Shown here: piece after piece, positions 49,580-60,868 of the stretch
Numbering within the stretch: position 1 is the first letter of the stretch
Layout of the letters: each line of letters opens with the position of its first letter
Source of the DNA: Isoetes taiwanensis
Lineage: Eukaryota; Streptophyta; Lycopodiopsida; Isoetales; Isoetaceae
DNA: 64,000 nt
Assembly (NCBI GenBank): GCA_021234155.1
Contig: JAJEKV010000028.1
Location: forward strand, 8,758,134-8,822,133
Reading direction: 5' to 3'
Translations under genes and position numbers: made by a program
Notes under the pieces: model-generated
Told to the model about the DNA's origin: nothing
The model's input: the letters and a program-made list of their open reading frames with translations, nothing else
The model's database searches: none

Positions 49580-49787
49580 GCTATCTCACCACCCAACCAC
49601 GAGCCCTCAGCTAAGACACAGCTGCCCCAGAGCTCTCCCCCGAGCTACTATATAGCATGCACGCCCCCTTTGGTCCTCCTTTGTACCAAAGGCCCTCTTT
49701 GGACCATAAGGCCCCTTTTGGACTAAAAACCCTCTTTGGACCATAGGGCCCCTTTTGGACTAAAGGCCACGTCCTTGGCATATAGCA
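49556..49787 (-). repeat. 5' LTR of the chromovirus
   Basis: 232 bases, starting TGCTATATGCC and ending TTTTA on the minus strand. It differs from the 3' LTR by a few bases and small indels. Confidence 0.95.
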
Positions 49788-50240
49788 CCATATAACCAAG
49801 CTATTAACAATGCCAGCTACACAGCAGACCAAATGGCTATCTCCGCCTCTTCTGCTCAAGCAAAACTCCAAAGACAGCTAGAATATTTGTGTTTAGCCTA
49901 TAAATCTTTGCCTAAGATTCCTATGCAAACCAATGCACCATAGAATCCGCAGTAGCCTGAAGCACAGGTCAATGTACTGCAATCTTCAACTGGTGTAAAT
50001 GGTTAGAAAAAGTTACAGGTCTACCCACTTTCTAACCTGTCTATAGTTTTCGGATTTATTTCCACATAGAAAAGCAGAAGCTTCAGGCTGTGGCTAATAA
50101 AAGATCTAATAATTTTTATGAAGCGGATCACTTAAAATCCATGATAGAAGAAGCTGCGATAGCTTAGAATAGTTAGAACTTTGAAGAATGGATTAAGATA
50201 AAATTGTTTCAGGAACCAGTTAAGACAACAATATTTCTTC

Positions 50241-51058
50241 CTGCATGCTGCCGTTTGAACGGCAGAATCTTGATGATTTGTAACGATTGGAAATCATGGG
50301 AACTGACCTGGAATGGATCGATTTGGGCATCTGAGAGGCCGAATTGAGCAAAGAATGCAGAATCAAGGAGCATCAGGTAAGATCTGGCAACTCATGACCC
50401 GATTTCTTTCAGGCAGAAGATGATGCAGAACCACCTGATTCGGGCCACGATCAGTTCGATTTGGGCCTAGAAACCCCTTAAAAGTTCAAATCGGCTAGAC
50501 CCAAGGTGTTGTGGGCTGGATCCGATGGCCTGGAGGCCAGAATCGTGTGCAAAGGCCGTGTCCGGCATCTGTAATATGTTAGGTTTTAAACATAAAAAAG
50601 ATAACAGTTAGTGCGAAACATAATATTAATAAATTTAGTTAAAGGCTAAGGGTATAAGGGTACCTTCGCACCGGTCGTTAAATTACAATTGGGTTAAGGT
50701 TTTAATGGTTTTTAGGTTCACACCGCAAGTTAGGTTAGTGTTCTGTTAAGTTATATAATTAGTATTTTGTTAATTTTTTAAACCTAAAATGCCTAACCCA
50801 AACTAACTTCACACCACTTTACATTAGGTTACGCATTTCAACGTAAAGTTGACTCAAATTTTAAAATGAATTGAAAATTGAAGTGACCTCCGTAGGTCAT
50901 TTTAACGCTGGTTATCTCGAGCTCCAGCACGGCACGACAACATTGATTGCAGAGGTCGTTGGTCGCGGAGGGCGCTAGTCCTGGAGGCATTTGAACATTC
51001 TGATCAGTTCAGATTGTGCCCGTGATGTATTGGATAAATTGTAATTTTATGGGATCCA
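50241..51058. other. Decayed tail of the outer element, then repeat-like DNA
   Basis: 50241-50580 has no readable frame. At 50657-50690 there is a motif (AGGGTACCTTCGCACC then TTAAATTA) that recurs in reverse at 59267-59299. The AT-rich stretch to 50880 with many GTTAA/TTAAC words is probably a MITE-like element. Confidence 0.4.
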
Positions 51059-51250
51059 TTGCACTTATGGGATGGAAATGCCGGAGATGTCGATAGAAGT
51101 CTACTTGGTAGGCTTTTTGAACAAGATCATTACTCAATAAGCCATACAAACAGAGCATTTGCAGGCCGTTTGCTCTTCCGAACAAGCATTGCCTTCGGTG
51201 CTGGAGTAGGTGTCGCTTCGGCTTACACTGATTGCTCTCATATATTGTGA
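51059..51250 (+). pseudogene. Mic10-like (DUF543) mitochondrial inner-membrane protein fragment
   Basis: The frame reads LWDGNAGDVDRSLLGRLF, then FAGRLLFRTSIAFGAGVGVA and SAYTDCSHIL. The glycine-rich segment FGAGVGVASAYTDC is characteristic of plant Mic10-like proteins, small hairpin membrane proteins that shape cristae. Next to LLFR a few residues normally present are missing (the SPxxR region), the first part is diverged, and no splice-supported context is seen. It could be a terminal exon of a real gene or a decayed copy; I favour a decayed copy. Confidence 0.5.
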
Positions 51251-52103
51251 GATGGAGCAGAACCCAAGGTTTCTATTGCGACTGATGTTTCTGGGATCTG
51301 CTTCTCAAGAATAAAAGTACAGAGTGCCCTTTTTTTATCCAGGCATTGTGGGGGCATGAATAATGCATGTGCCGTGTTGCTGTCTCTGCAGTCTCTTATA
51401 TCTTTATGGCCACAATACCCTGTTGTTTTGCTTCGTTATCTAACTATATTTAGTTGGGTAGAAACGAAAATTATCAATACTAAATGGCAATCTTTCATTC
51501 TTTAACAATAATATTGTTGTTTAATTGTTTTTAAAGTCAAGGCTTAAAGGCCTCTACCTTTCTTGTACCCTGCATTAGATTAGAAGTGCATTTTAGTGGT
51601 TAACTGTCTGATTAGTCATCTGTTTTTCGTTGTTGGTGTTACTTTCCATGTCAAATTCCATAGCATTTCTATTGCCTGAACTATGGGATATTGTATGTAG
51701 TGCTAGTTACATTTGTTTGTAAATATCTTAGTCTGTGGGCTTTTATGAATCTGTGAGATATATGTCCAATTCTTTCAGTCACTTATGGAGTGTTGCATTG
51801 TTGTGAACAAGATATTATTTTCTAAAGCCTGCTGCAAGCTTTAGAATCAAACCAACTTTTTACATTTTGGGAACTTTGGAAACGTTAGGATACGAAATTT
51901 TAAGGTACTTCTATTAGGCGCTTACTTATATCCGCTAATCAATCGTATTTTTAACTATAACCGTCTTTCAAATTTTATGAGAATGAAGCTATTCTTACTG
52001 AAGTGAAACATGACATGCTAGTTGAAGGCCACACGGTCTAGAGCCACTTGTAATTCTGTTGTAGCAGTCACACCCCATTGATTGGACAGTGCCTAGTATG
52101 CAG

Positions 52104-52231
52104 ATGATGAAGACATTGTTCAGGAGGAAGAGGAATGTGAGAATGAGAGGGAAAATGAAGACAGTGATGATGATGATGATGAAGATGAAGCAAGTGGCAG
52201 TGATGGCAACAATGAATCCCTGCCCACATAA
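52104..52231 (+). CDS. Possible acidic terminal exon
   Basis: After TATGCAG (a good acceptor) the sequence reads DDEDIVQEEEECENERENED, a run of aspartates from a GAT repeat, then ASGSDGNNESLPT and TAA. Such acidic C-termini are common in nuclear proteins. The upstream exons are not identified, and a link to the Mic10-like fragment is not supported. Confidence 0.3.
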
Positions 52232-54410
52232 AACTGGTTGAGCTTGATCTGTTTCATGCAATTTATTTTCCTTATTGTTCAATCTATGCAAATGCAATTC
52301 CAGATCAATATATCAGGATAGAAGTTGTATCAGATTTGTAAAGTCTGTGTATATAATAGGTCCTCTCATTTGAAGAATGCATCGCATCAAGTAAAGTTGA
52401 ATGCAAAGTGCAAACAACATTATAAAAGAACTCAAGCAACTTGGTTGAACAGAAGTTTGATGAAGGGAAGAGATAAACGTGCTCTGCTGCTTGAACAAAG
52501 ATGCAGAAACACTACACTTAGTAACACTTCCCTGATGCTTGCTCCTTTAAATTCATGCGCATATGAACCAGTGCCTGCAATGTCAGAGACTGATAGAAGA
52601 TATTCATGATCATAAATCTAAATGTGGATGCTATGTTAGATTCACCTTCATATGAACAGCAGGCAAAACAACTGATTGTCTTTGGAGAAAGGGATTTACA
52701 GAGAGGGCCACGAGAGAGGCCACCTAGAAGAAGATAAGAAAGACTAGGTGGGGCACCAACCTAAGTGCAAGTCCAATGAAGATAGCTTTAGCTGCAAAAA
52801 ATGCATATTTAGAATGTTCGAGACAGAACAAGCAAATCAAGATCAACTTACATGCCGCAAAAACTAGCGAAATACAAAAGAGACATCAGGAGCAATTTAA
52901 GACTCTCCTGAAAAGCAAGTCTTTTCAAAAGCTAAGAAAGATAGTGTCCTAACTTGCAGCAGGTCAGCGAGAACAAGTTTTGAGAGCCAAAAATTAAGCT
53001 AGCTATTGCTATGTGCGTGGAGGCACATTCCAAAACTCATGAAGGAATGTCATGCACGTTAGTCTTCTTCCTAGGCTCTTTACTTCATCTCTGTTCGTAT
53101 AACCCAAACGGGAACAAATAACATGCTTAGTTTTCTGCTGTGTTATTCACAGACAAAGGACCACTGGTCCTCTGCCCTTCAGGGCTAGAAAAAGATGCAC
53201 AGCAAGTAGTTCGAAAACAAACACTGCTTGCTTTTCAATTCAGAGTTTGGAAACGAATAGTCACATTTCTTTTCTGTCACAGAAGACTGTCCACTTTATG
53301 TACAATTGAAGACTTCGTTGATATTTTTCAATATATGTTGGGAAGTTGCATCTATCGTAGGACTATACACAAGCTTGGGATCATAGTCCCTCTGTCATTC
53401 ATTCCATGCAACTACCATTTGAAGTTTCTAGACACTTTTTTGCAAATTGAGATTTTTGACCAAATCCTACTGCGTGATGGGTCTAATTCTCCTCCCATTT
53501 CTGGAGGGTTGTGCATTCAAAATGCAACAGATATCAAAGGCCTCTTCAATTGCGGTGTTGTTTAAATACATGGAAAGGACATTGGGCTCCTGCTAGACAT
53601 CAATATGTTTTAATATTAAAGTGATAGCTGAATACGCAATAAAACAATGCTCAATGCAAACAATCATCAAAGAATTATTAGTTTATTTGCTGTAGACCTG
53701 CAGCCCATGGTGTTTTTACAACAATAAAAATAAGAAAGATAGAGCATGGTAGAAAAACATGCATCGAGACAAAAATGGAGCTAGTCAAATGTTAAACATA
53801 CCTTTTTGAACTCACACAAATGTAAAAATGACCTCTTTGAAAATTAGAGTTTTAGTCAAATATCAAACATGACCTCTTTGAATTGACACAATTGTTAAAC
53901 ATGACCTTTTTGAACTAACACAAATCTATTATTAAGCATGTACTAGAAACGCATGCCCGGCGATGTCGGGCGTTAGTCATGGTGGGCGTGTGGGCTGGAT
54001 AGACATAATGTTATTTGTAGGTGGAATAAAGAGTTATAAATGTAAGTGTGCCTTAGATGTAGTGGAGCCCAAGTGTGAAGGATTTTAGGTTTAGGGAGGC
54101 CGGGCATTAACTATGCTCAGTGGAATGTGTAGGAATAATAGAATGCATTGGGTGGAATAGGAGATGGCATAGTTTGCATACGGCTTAGAGTGTTATTTGG
54201 TGCTTATGATGATTTAAGATTGTTTGGAAGGTAGTAGATATCAAACCATATATAATGCATACACTTTGATTCTATTCTTCGAGATTCTTTGATGCTCTAG
54301 TGCATGCACGCCAAGTGTCGAAAAATATTTTTGAGGAACATTTTTTGTATTTTCCTAGTTAATATTTATTGAGGAGGAGCCACAGCCACGTGACTCCCCT
54401 TGCATGTGTG
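52232..54410. other. No recognised gene; 141-codon ORF at 53140-53565
   Basis: The ORF (LFTDKGPLVLCPSGLEKDAQ and onward) has no family that I recognise. The rest is AT-rich with short frames. Confidence 0.3.
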
Positions 54411-54579
54411 CACTTTGCATTTATTGCGGCCATTAATACACTCTAATAACTTGATGAGACATGTGTGCACTTTGCATTTATTGCGGCTATTAATACACTT
54501 TGTATTTATTGCGGCCATTAATACAGTTTGCATTTATTGCGGCCATTAATACACTTTGCATTTATTGCGGCCATTATTC
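54411..54579. repeat. 28-bp tandem repeat
   Basis: Units start at 54468, 54496, 54524 and 54552, each CACTTTGCATTTATTGCGGC plus CATTAATA with few changes. One more unit stands at 54411, about two periods upstream. Confidence 0.95.
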
Positions 54580-54897
54580 CGACGTCCGCCATAGCCAGAC
54601 CTGTGCTTGCCCCTGAAAAAACTTCGGCGCCATTGCAGTCCACAAGGCATTTCTGTGGATCAATGCGGCCATGCGAGCGATGATGAGACAACCCGGCAGA
54701 TCCACTGCCATTCCATGCATACTTCAAACAAGGTGCGTGCTCTATATCTCTCATCCCATTCCCTTTCTGACCCATACGATAGATGGCATGTTGTTTGATT
54801 ACCATGAGGTTCCCCACATCTATTCTTCAACAAATCAAACTAGAAACATTAAACAAATAAATTACATTAAACAAATGAGGCAGAGATAAAAAGATGC

Positions 54898-55200
54898 TCA
54901 CCGCGTTGACGACCAAGTGGTTAAGCTAATGGTTATGGGAAACCCCGATTCGGGCTCAAAGCCCTTGCCCATCATCAGTAAAATGACTAAATAAACAAAA
55001 AGGTCCATCGCGTTGTTAGCCTAGTGGTCAGGCCATTGGTTCTGGGCATCACCCATCCAAGCTCAAAACCCACTGACTAGCAATGGATGGCGAGAAAGAG
55101 ATAATGGCAACCGCGCTGTTAGCCTAGTGGTCAGGCCATTGGTTCTGGGCAGCACCCATCCAGGCTCAAACCCCATTGACTAGCATTGGGTGATAAAAAG
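54898..55200 (+). repeat. Three-unit tRNA-like (SINE-like) tandem array
   Basis: Units start at 54902, 55009 and 55112 (CGCGTTG/CGCGCTG). Units 2 and 3 have an A-box-like TAGCCTAGTGGTCAGG and, about 45 bases on, a B-box-like GCTCAAACCCC. Unit 1 is more diverged (ACCAAGTGGTTAAG, GGGCTCAAAGCCC). A related stretch near 55296-55318 has GTGGGTTCAAATCCCGCC, a perfect B box. The units lack a tRNA acceptor stem, so they are not functional tRNA genes. Confidence 0.65.
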
Positions 55201-55319
55201 GAGAGGATAAAAGAGAGAAAGGGATACCAGCATTGGGAATCTCATGGTCGTCTCGCAGCAACTATCTATCGTATGGGCAAGAGGACACAACGCAACAATG
55301 TGGGTTCAAATCCCGCCTG

Positions 55320-57592
55320 TTCGGCAATTCATAAATGCTACCACATGTGGTCTCACACCCTTGTGAATAGAAACCCATTATTAAGCATGCATTGCATTGA
55401 CAGGTTGAACGTTAATAGTGGGTCAAACCTCAGCGGGTTGGAACTAGAGAAACGTTCGCGGCGGCCTTGGCCACCGCGATAAGTTTCTTGTATAATCAAC
55501 ACAATTACAATTGATGTGTTAATGGAATATTGGAGTGGGAAGTCAACCTTTTGAAATTGATTTAACTTGAAAAAGTAGATTTACTCGGAATAAATGTGGC
55601 CCCCTATTAGTACTCTCTATAAATGTGATACTCTTTATAGATCTATTTGTAAAATGGTCGCGCATGGACCTGAGGGTCTAATCTGACAAAAGAATAATAC
55701 ATTCCATTTCATTTCATTAGTTGCTATGCCTCTCAGATTTAAAGTAATAGATATGTGGTTCGTGGTTTATAGATAGCATGTAGACCATGCGAATTGCAAA
55801 ATATGCAGGGGATGTGTCTCTAAATCAAAGGGAAATGTTTGGAGATCTTTCTGATGAATGTGTGCCATGTAATTCTGGTATATGTAACCTTATCTTTGAT
55901 TGGCATATTATTGTTAAGGTTGTCTCATTGCTAGTTGAAACCTTGTGGTATCCTAACATTGCAATGAGTACTCTTATTGTTTTAAATTAAGTATACCTTT
56001 TTGGAGCTATTTCTAGAGTTGTCCATGTACTTATTGTAGACCCAAGATTTTCTGTAGAGAAACGTGATAGTCTATAAACCATAGTTATTAATAAGAAAGC
56101 TCATAATAAATCACCTTAAATGCTTTAGGTTTGAAACAAATCACAAATTTTGATTTGTTACTTTATAGCATTACAGCATGCACAGGGCCCTGCCAAGAAG
56201 ATTAAGTACTATTTTTTACAGAAAGATAACAATTGGGGCATTGCCACATTCATTGATAATAAAAGACCAAATTAAAAGTCTTCGGCTACTTCTTTAGAAG
56301 ACTGACCCTCTTCAAAATGGTTTGAACGCTTGCAATTATAAAGTGTAAGATGCATAATACCAGAATTACCTTCATAGGTGATGGTATTGCTTGCTGGTGT
56401 AGCAAATTGTGCAGCAGAGATTGAATGTTTGATATATCATCAAATGGAATTTTCAGCCAAGTCTAGTAATGATAAAAATCTTCAGAAATTTATCCATTTT
56501 AATGCTGCAGTGTCATGGAACCAGCAGTCTTGAGTTCAATCGCTTTAATTTGGTAAAAGTGAACAAACTATGAGAATACAGCCGCCGCTTCTATCTTAAG
56601 CATTGGTAGCATGAATAACATTAAATGAGAATATGGATATATCAGCATAGATGCAATAGTTGCAAACATATAGTTATATCCAGCTTATGCAAGTAACAAA
56701 CTACTCTTAACTTGCCTGTTATTTCTTCCAAGAGCAATGCATAAGTGTGTGCTTTCACTATTTTAATAGCAATTGTATGTCAAGCTATCCTTCATTCCCA
56801 AATGCATGACATTTTGGAGAAGCCTGCCGCGTTATTTATTTACAAACCTGTAACATAAAATCTCAACCATAGAAACAGTACCAACATCAGTAAATAGCTC
56901 AAATGTACCTGGAGATAAGACTATGCAAATTAGTTCTCTTCTTTAATACAAACTCAGTATAACCTACTTAGAATGCAATGGGCACTACCAAAATGAAGTT
57001 GCAATGTAAAACAAATAAGAATAAGATATGATGAGCCTAAGTTGCAGCCAAACAAAATGCAACAAAAAACATTCAATTTTCCATGTACATGCATGTAAAA
57101 AATAATAAATATAGATAGATGGATGTACAGAGCACTCGACTATGGTAGTGGACCGAGTGGACCCTAATTTGCAATACATGAAGAATATCAAACACAACGT
57201 GACGTCTCGTCAACATCATGAGCATAAAAAGCAAATATCTTACACAAATACATGCTACTAAAGTTCCCCAAGGGGCATGAATAGGGCCTTTATCAACGAA
57301 AGAAGTAACATACCTACAAATCAATCCCAGCATATAATGTCCGTATATAAAGAGTCATGATATGAACTTACAATGATATCTCTGATATAAGGTAGGCTGA
57401 TAATTCTCTAATTTATTCCCTGTTAATTTATAAGCCTGGTGCTAAAGCAAGAATGAGGATATACGATCATAAGGGATGAATAAGGAAGGACGATGGCAAA
57501 ATGCAGGATGCTTATTCTCAATTGAATTGTCAATCCAAGTTCCTGAATCAATTACCTATAAATTGCAATCCCAAACAATGGTATTAGCGAAA
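55320..57592. other. No gene recognised
   Basis: AT-rich DNA with short frames on both strands, no family resemblance. Confidence 0.45.
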
Positions 57593-57913
57593 CTATGCAG
57601 TGTGATAACTTGGACACAAATCTACAGCCTTGAAGATGAAGTTCTTACCTCCTAATAGACCAGAATCAGATGTGCCATACATTCCTGATGGATCCATTAG
57701 TGCAGAGTTAGTAGGTAAGATTCTGCCACCAAGCTGTAGATCAGGCAGGCCAAAAGAAGAGCTGCTTGCAAGATCTAAGCCATGATCTGATAAAACACCT
57801 TTAAAAATGTGCCATCCAATCTTGACAGTAGTCTGATATGCATATTCATTCTCATTCTCATCAATGCCAGTAACTTTAACACATTTGAACAGGGTAGTGA
57901 CCCTGATTTCTGC
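57593..57913 (-). pseudogene. SRS/STYLISH transcription factor, IGGH-domain part only
   Basis: The minus-strand frame starts AEIRVTTLFKCVKVTGID, then YAYQTTVKIGWHIFKGVL and DLASSSSFGLPDLQLGGR, and ends at TAG (57593-57595). This is the C-terminal half of SHI-related-sequence proteins, plant transcription factors that activate auxin-synthesis genes; the signature IGGH reads IGWH here. A TGA sits directly upstream in the same frame. The N-terminal RING-like zinc finger, normally in the preceding exon, is not found in the next kilobase. It may be an exon of a gene with a distant first exon or a decayed copy. Confidence 0.65.
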
Positions 57914-58960
57914 TCAAATTTTAGATGAATGCGCTCTCTTGCACTGTTCTTTTCCCAGATCTGTTACTCTCTATCGAATGCTCTGGATAGAAACATTCCC
58001 CTCCTAGGACGGCTGATATTTTCCAGCTACATGATCAGCCAGGGTAAAGGTTTCATACCGGCCCATTTAGATGTATATTTCCAAACAATCCAATACATGT
58101 TCACCGCATGGTCTTGAACAAAAACATGCAGCTTGTTGAAGACGTGGAGGGAAGATATATTGCTTAGAAAATGGGGGAAGTCAAGATAAATGGGGCATAC
58201 AGCTCAAACTCATCACTGGAATGGATCTTAACACAAACAAAAAGAAGGAGTAGTGAAACATGCCTGGCAAAAACTCGCCAGTGCACAGCTTGCGTTACTT
58301 GGCGAGTAAAAGGTAGGAGAGTAATGACCTGAAGAATAAAACTTGATCAGATTTGAAGACAGCAATGGTCGGCTTCTATACTTTCTACCTTGAGAGCCAG
58401 AGATTGTTTTCCAGAAGAGCCAGAGATTAGTTTTCCAGAAGCTCGAATCTTCTATCCTGAAACATAACAACATTGCAATTAGTTTTGGTATGATGGAGCT
58501 TCGGATTTTTGCTGTCGTGCTTTGTTTCATGCTCACTTATGACGATGCCGCCCAGCTGAAGAGCTCCACAGCTCCAAGGATCCGGCCCCGCGCAAAAGCC
58601 AGAAACGCCAAATTGAGATTCGTATTGTGAGATTCGTAATGAGAGAAAGCTGGTCCAAAATTCGTAGTGCAAGAAAGGTCCAAGGAAATTCGTCGTCATT
58701 GAATGGGGTCGACTCGGCCAACTTCAAAAATCTGAATTAAATGCTGGCAACTGGGATGCCGCAAGGGGAACTCAGGCCAGAAGGGAACGCCGCATGCGTC
58801 TGCACTGCGGCGTTCCAGGCACAAAGTCCAACGCAGTACCATTTAAAAAAAGAAGATGTATTCTACTACGAAATGTTGGGCACTGGAATAAATTTCTTGT
58901 GGTTAACCATAATTGAGCTAAAAGAACTAACTTAGTGGACGCATGCCAAAAATTTGAGTT
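57914..58960. other. No gene recognised
   Basis: This region should contain the first exon of the SRS gene if the gene were compact. I see no C3HC3H-type cysteine pattern in the minus-strand frames. Other frames are short. Confidence 0.4.
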
Positions 58961-59300
58961 AAAAAAATTAACGGAGCCATGTGCGAATCATTTGTCGTTA
59001 GCATTAAGTTACCATTAACTTAACGAAAGACATGTGAAAGAATTGTCGTTAGCCTTAGGTTAGCACTAACTTAACTAACTCATGTGCGAACCTTTTTTTT
59101 TTTTGTTTGTCATTAAGTTAAGAAAGATAACATAACTTTTTTTTGGTGCAAAAGTATTTAACTAGTTTCCGTTAAGTTAAAGTCTTAACGGAAAGTTAAC
59201 TTAATCTTGGTGTGAATGTAAAGATCGCTCATTAGTTTAACTAGACAGTTAAAAAATGTAACTTAATCCTAACTTAAAGGCGGGTGCGAAGGTACCCTAA
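58961..59300 (-). repeat. MITE-like AT-rich element, reverse of the one near 50660
   Basis: It ends at 59299 with the reverse complement of AGGGTACCTTCGCACC and is full of GTTAA/TTAAC words, like 50657-50880. GTGCGAA occurs at 58982 and 59091. The left end is not defined. Confidence 0.45.
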
Positions 59301-60480
59301 GTTAGTAAGGTTAAGAAAAGAATAGTTAGGGACGAGCTAGACTAGGGGAATTAAGCGAGAAATATAAGGCAAAGGTGTTATGAGTGGGAAAAATCGGTAC
59401 CGGAAGGCATGATACTCGCTAGTTAAGCTATAGAATAAACCGTTATTAAGGCCATAGATATAAACGAATAAACTCATTTAGTTGAATATTGGGATGGATG
59501 TTATATTTTAAATCTAATGGTGATGGTTGCATGTTGCATTACGGTGGTCGAAGGTTGGACTTTTCCTGGTTGCATGAAATGTGCTTGGAAATGTGTATAC
59601 AGAATTTCCTGGATGTTGGACTTGCAATGGCATGTTTGATAATGGTAATGAGTTATATCTGGGGCCTGCGTCTACGTGTGGTGGTCTAGACTTGCAGTTT
59701 TTGCACAGTAAGAATGTAAATAGTACTATTTGAACATTGGGCATTGGTACCGTATGGTACAACGTCATGCGCAGTAAGTGGTCCTCCAATGCTGGACGCA
59801 ACGTGGATGGGTGTGTACACATGTGGTTACCTCGCCTCTATGTCACTGGCCTGATCAGCTGAGTTGACCATGCTCAGACCCAGAGGACTATTGGTTGTGA
59901 TCTATAATGCTATGGTTGCTTAGTTACTATTATTATGTTATTTTGAATGTTGTAATTGAGTTGCAATGGTTGTATTACATAGTAGATATTCGAGGATAAA
60001 TTATGCATTGTTGACAAGTTTGTTTGGACTATTAACTTGAGTTTCAGGGGCGAGGCTACTGTAAGGCTAAGTATTGTTGCTGGATTGATGCATTATATTG
60101 TTGATGCTTAGGCATGTCCTAGAACCTCGATCCCCACTTAGTCCGTGTGACTAACCCCATGGTTGATGGTGTAAGCAGAAATGTGAGATGCTCCGGAGAG
60201 TAGCCAACTTCGGGAAGGCGAGAGTAGAGTGGGGAATTGTCAATTAAATAAACTTGATTATTATTACTATTATTATTATTTTTGCCTGAAGCTATGATTG
60301 TACAGGATATTTTTTTGGTTATGGGGTAATGATATATTTGGGACCTTGGAATATAAACACAAAGATTAAATTCTTTACCTAGGTATGCATGAGTAATTTT
60401 CCAAGTTCCTAGACTTAAATAGACCACACGGTCGATATTGATGGGATGTCCAGTTACCAGGAGTTTAACTGGCCAGGCCC
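59301..60480. other. No gene recognised
   Basis: Short frames only. A short ATT/TTA microsatellite lies at 60257-60281. Confidence 0.4.
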
Positions 60481-60868
60481 GTCACAGAATCAGTTCCTCT
60501 ATTGCAAATCAGTCAAGTCCAAATCATGCTGAACATGATTTAAGCCAGTGCAATAAGTTAAAGGCATATCAATCAGGGGCATATCAATTGTTTGTTGCAA
60601 GGCATTCAGTTGCAAATCACACTCGGCGTGATTTAGATCTATGCAAATCAATTTCTCTATTGCAAAGCAGTCAGGTTCAAATCACACTAAGTGTGATTTA
60701 GACCAACGCAAATTAGTCAATGGCATAGCAATCAGGGGCAAATCGTTCATTTGTTGCAAACAGTTAGTCTCAATTCACGCTCAGCGTGATTTAGATAGGT
60801 GCAAATCTTCCTTCAATGCAAAGCAATTAGGTGCAAATCAACTAGGGCAACGCAGTCATGGGCAAATC
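60481..60868 (+). repeat. 158-bp tandem repeat with hairpins
   Basis: Imperfect palindromes of the form AAATCAC...GTGATTT lie at 60521, 60614, 60679 and 60772, with spacing 93, 65, 93. Two units of 158 bases therefore run 60521-60678 and 60679-60836. The same family resumes after the TRIM (61428 onward, CAGTTCTTTCTTGCAAAGCAG). Confidence 0.85.

Larger units (their letters stand above)
43975..49787 (-). mobile_element. Ty3/gypsy chromovirus, complete ends, decayed coding
   Basis: Read on the minus strand: 5' LTR 49787-49556, primer site, gag, protease, RT, RNase H, integrase, chromodomain, purine tract, 3' LTR 44203-43975. The five bases CCATA flank it on both sides (43970-43974 and 49788-49792), a perfect target duplication. 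Length is 5813 bases, of which 788 are a later LINE insertion. Stops, frameshifts and an RT deletion make it defective. The very similar LTRs indicate a fairly recent insertion. Confidence 0.95.
43937..50240 (+). pseudogene. Outer element gag, interrupted by the chromovirus
   Basis: An ATG at 43937 starts MSTNGFGIPDQPY, cut after base 43974 by the chromovirus. Past its right end (49793 onward) the same frame continues YNQAINNASYTADQMAIS and a helical SSAQAKLQRQLEYLC stretch. Further gag-like sequence (KQKLQAVANKRSNNFYEADH, then NFEEWIKIKLFQEPVK) reaches about 50240 after one frame change. TAG stops occur at 49941, 49953, 50004, 50065-ish and 50174, several where glutamine would fit. No protease or polymerase of this element is visible to the right, so it was either non-autonomous or truncated. 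Confidence 0.7.

Noticed and set aside
54411-54579. CRISPR-like array
   Set aside because: Units are contiguous without unique spacers, so it is a simple tandem repeat.
55010-55080. Possible functional tRNA gene
   Set aside because: A- and B-box-like words are present, but no acceptor stem pairs around them and the word repeats in tandem, so a SINE-like unit fits better.
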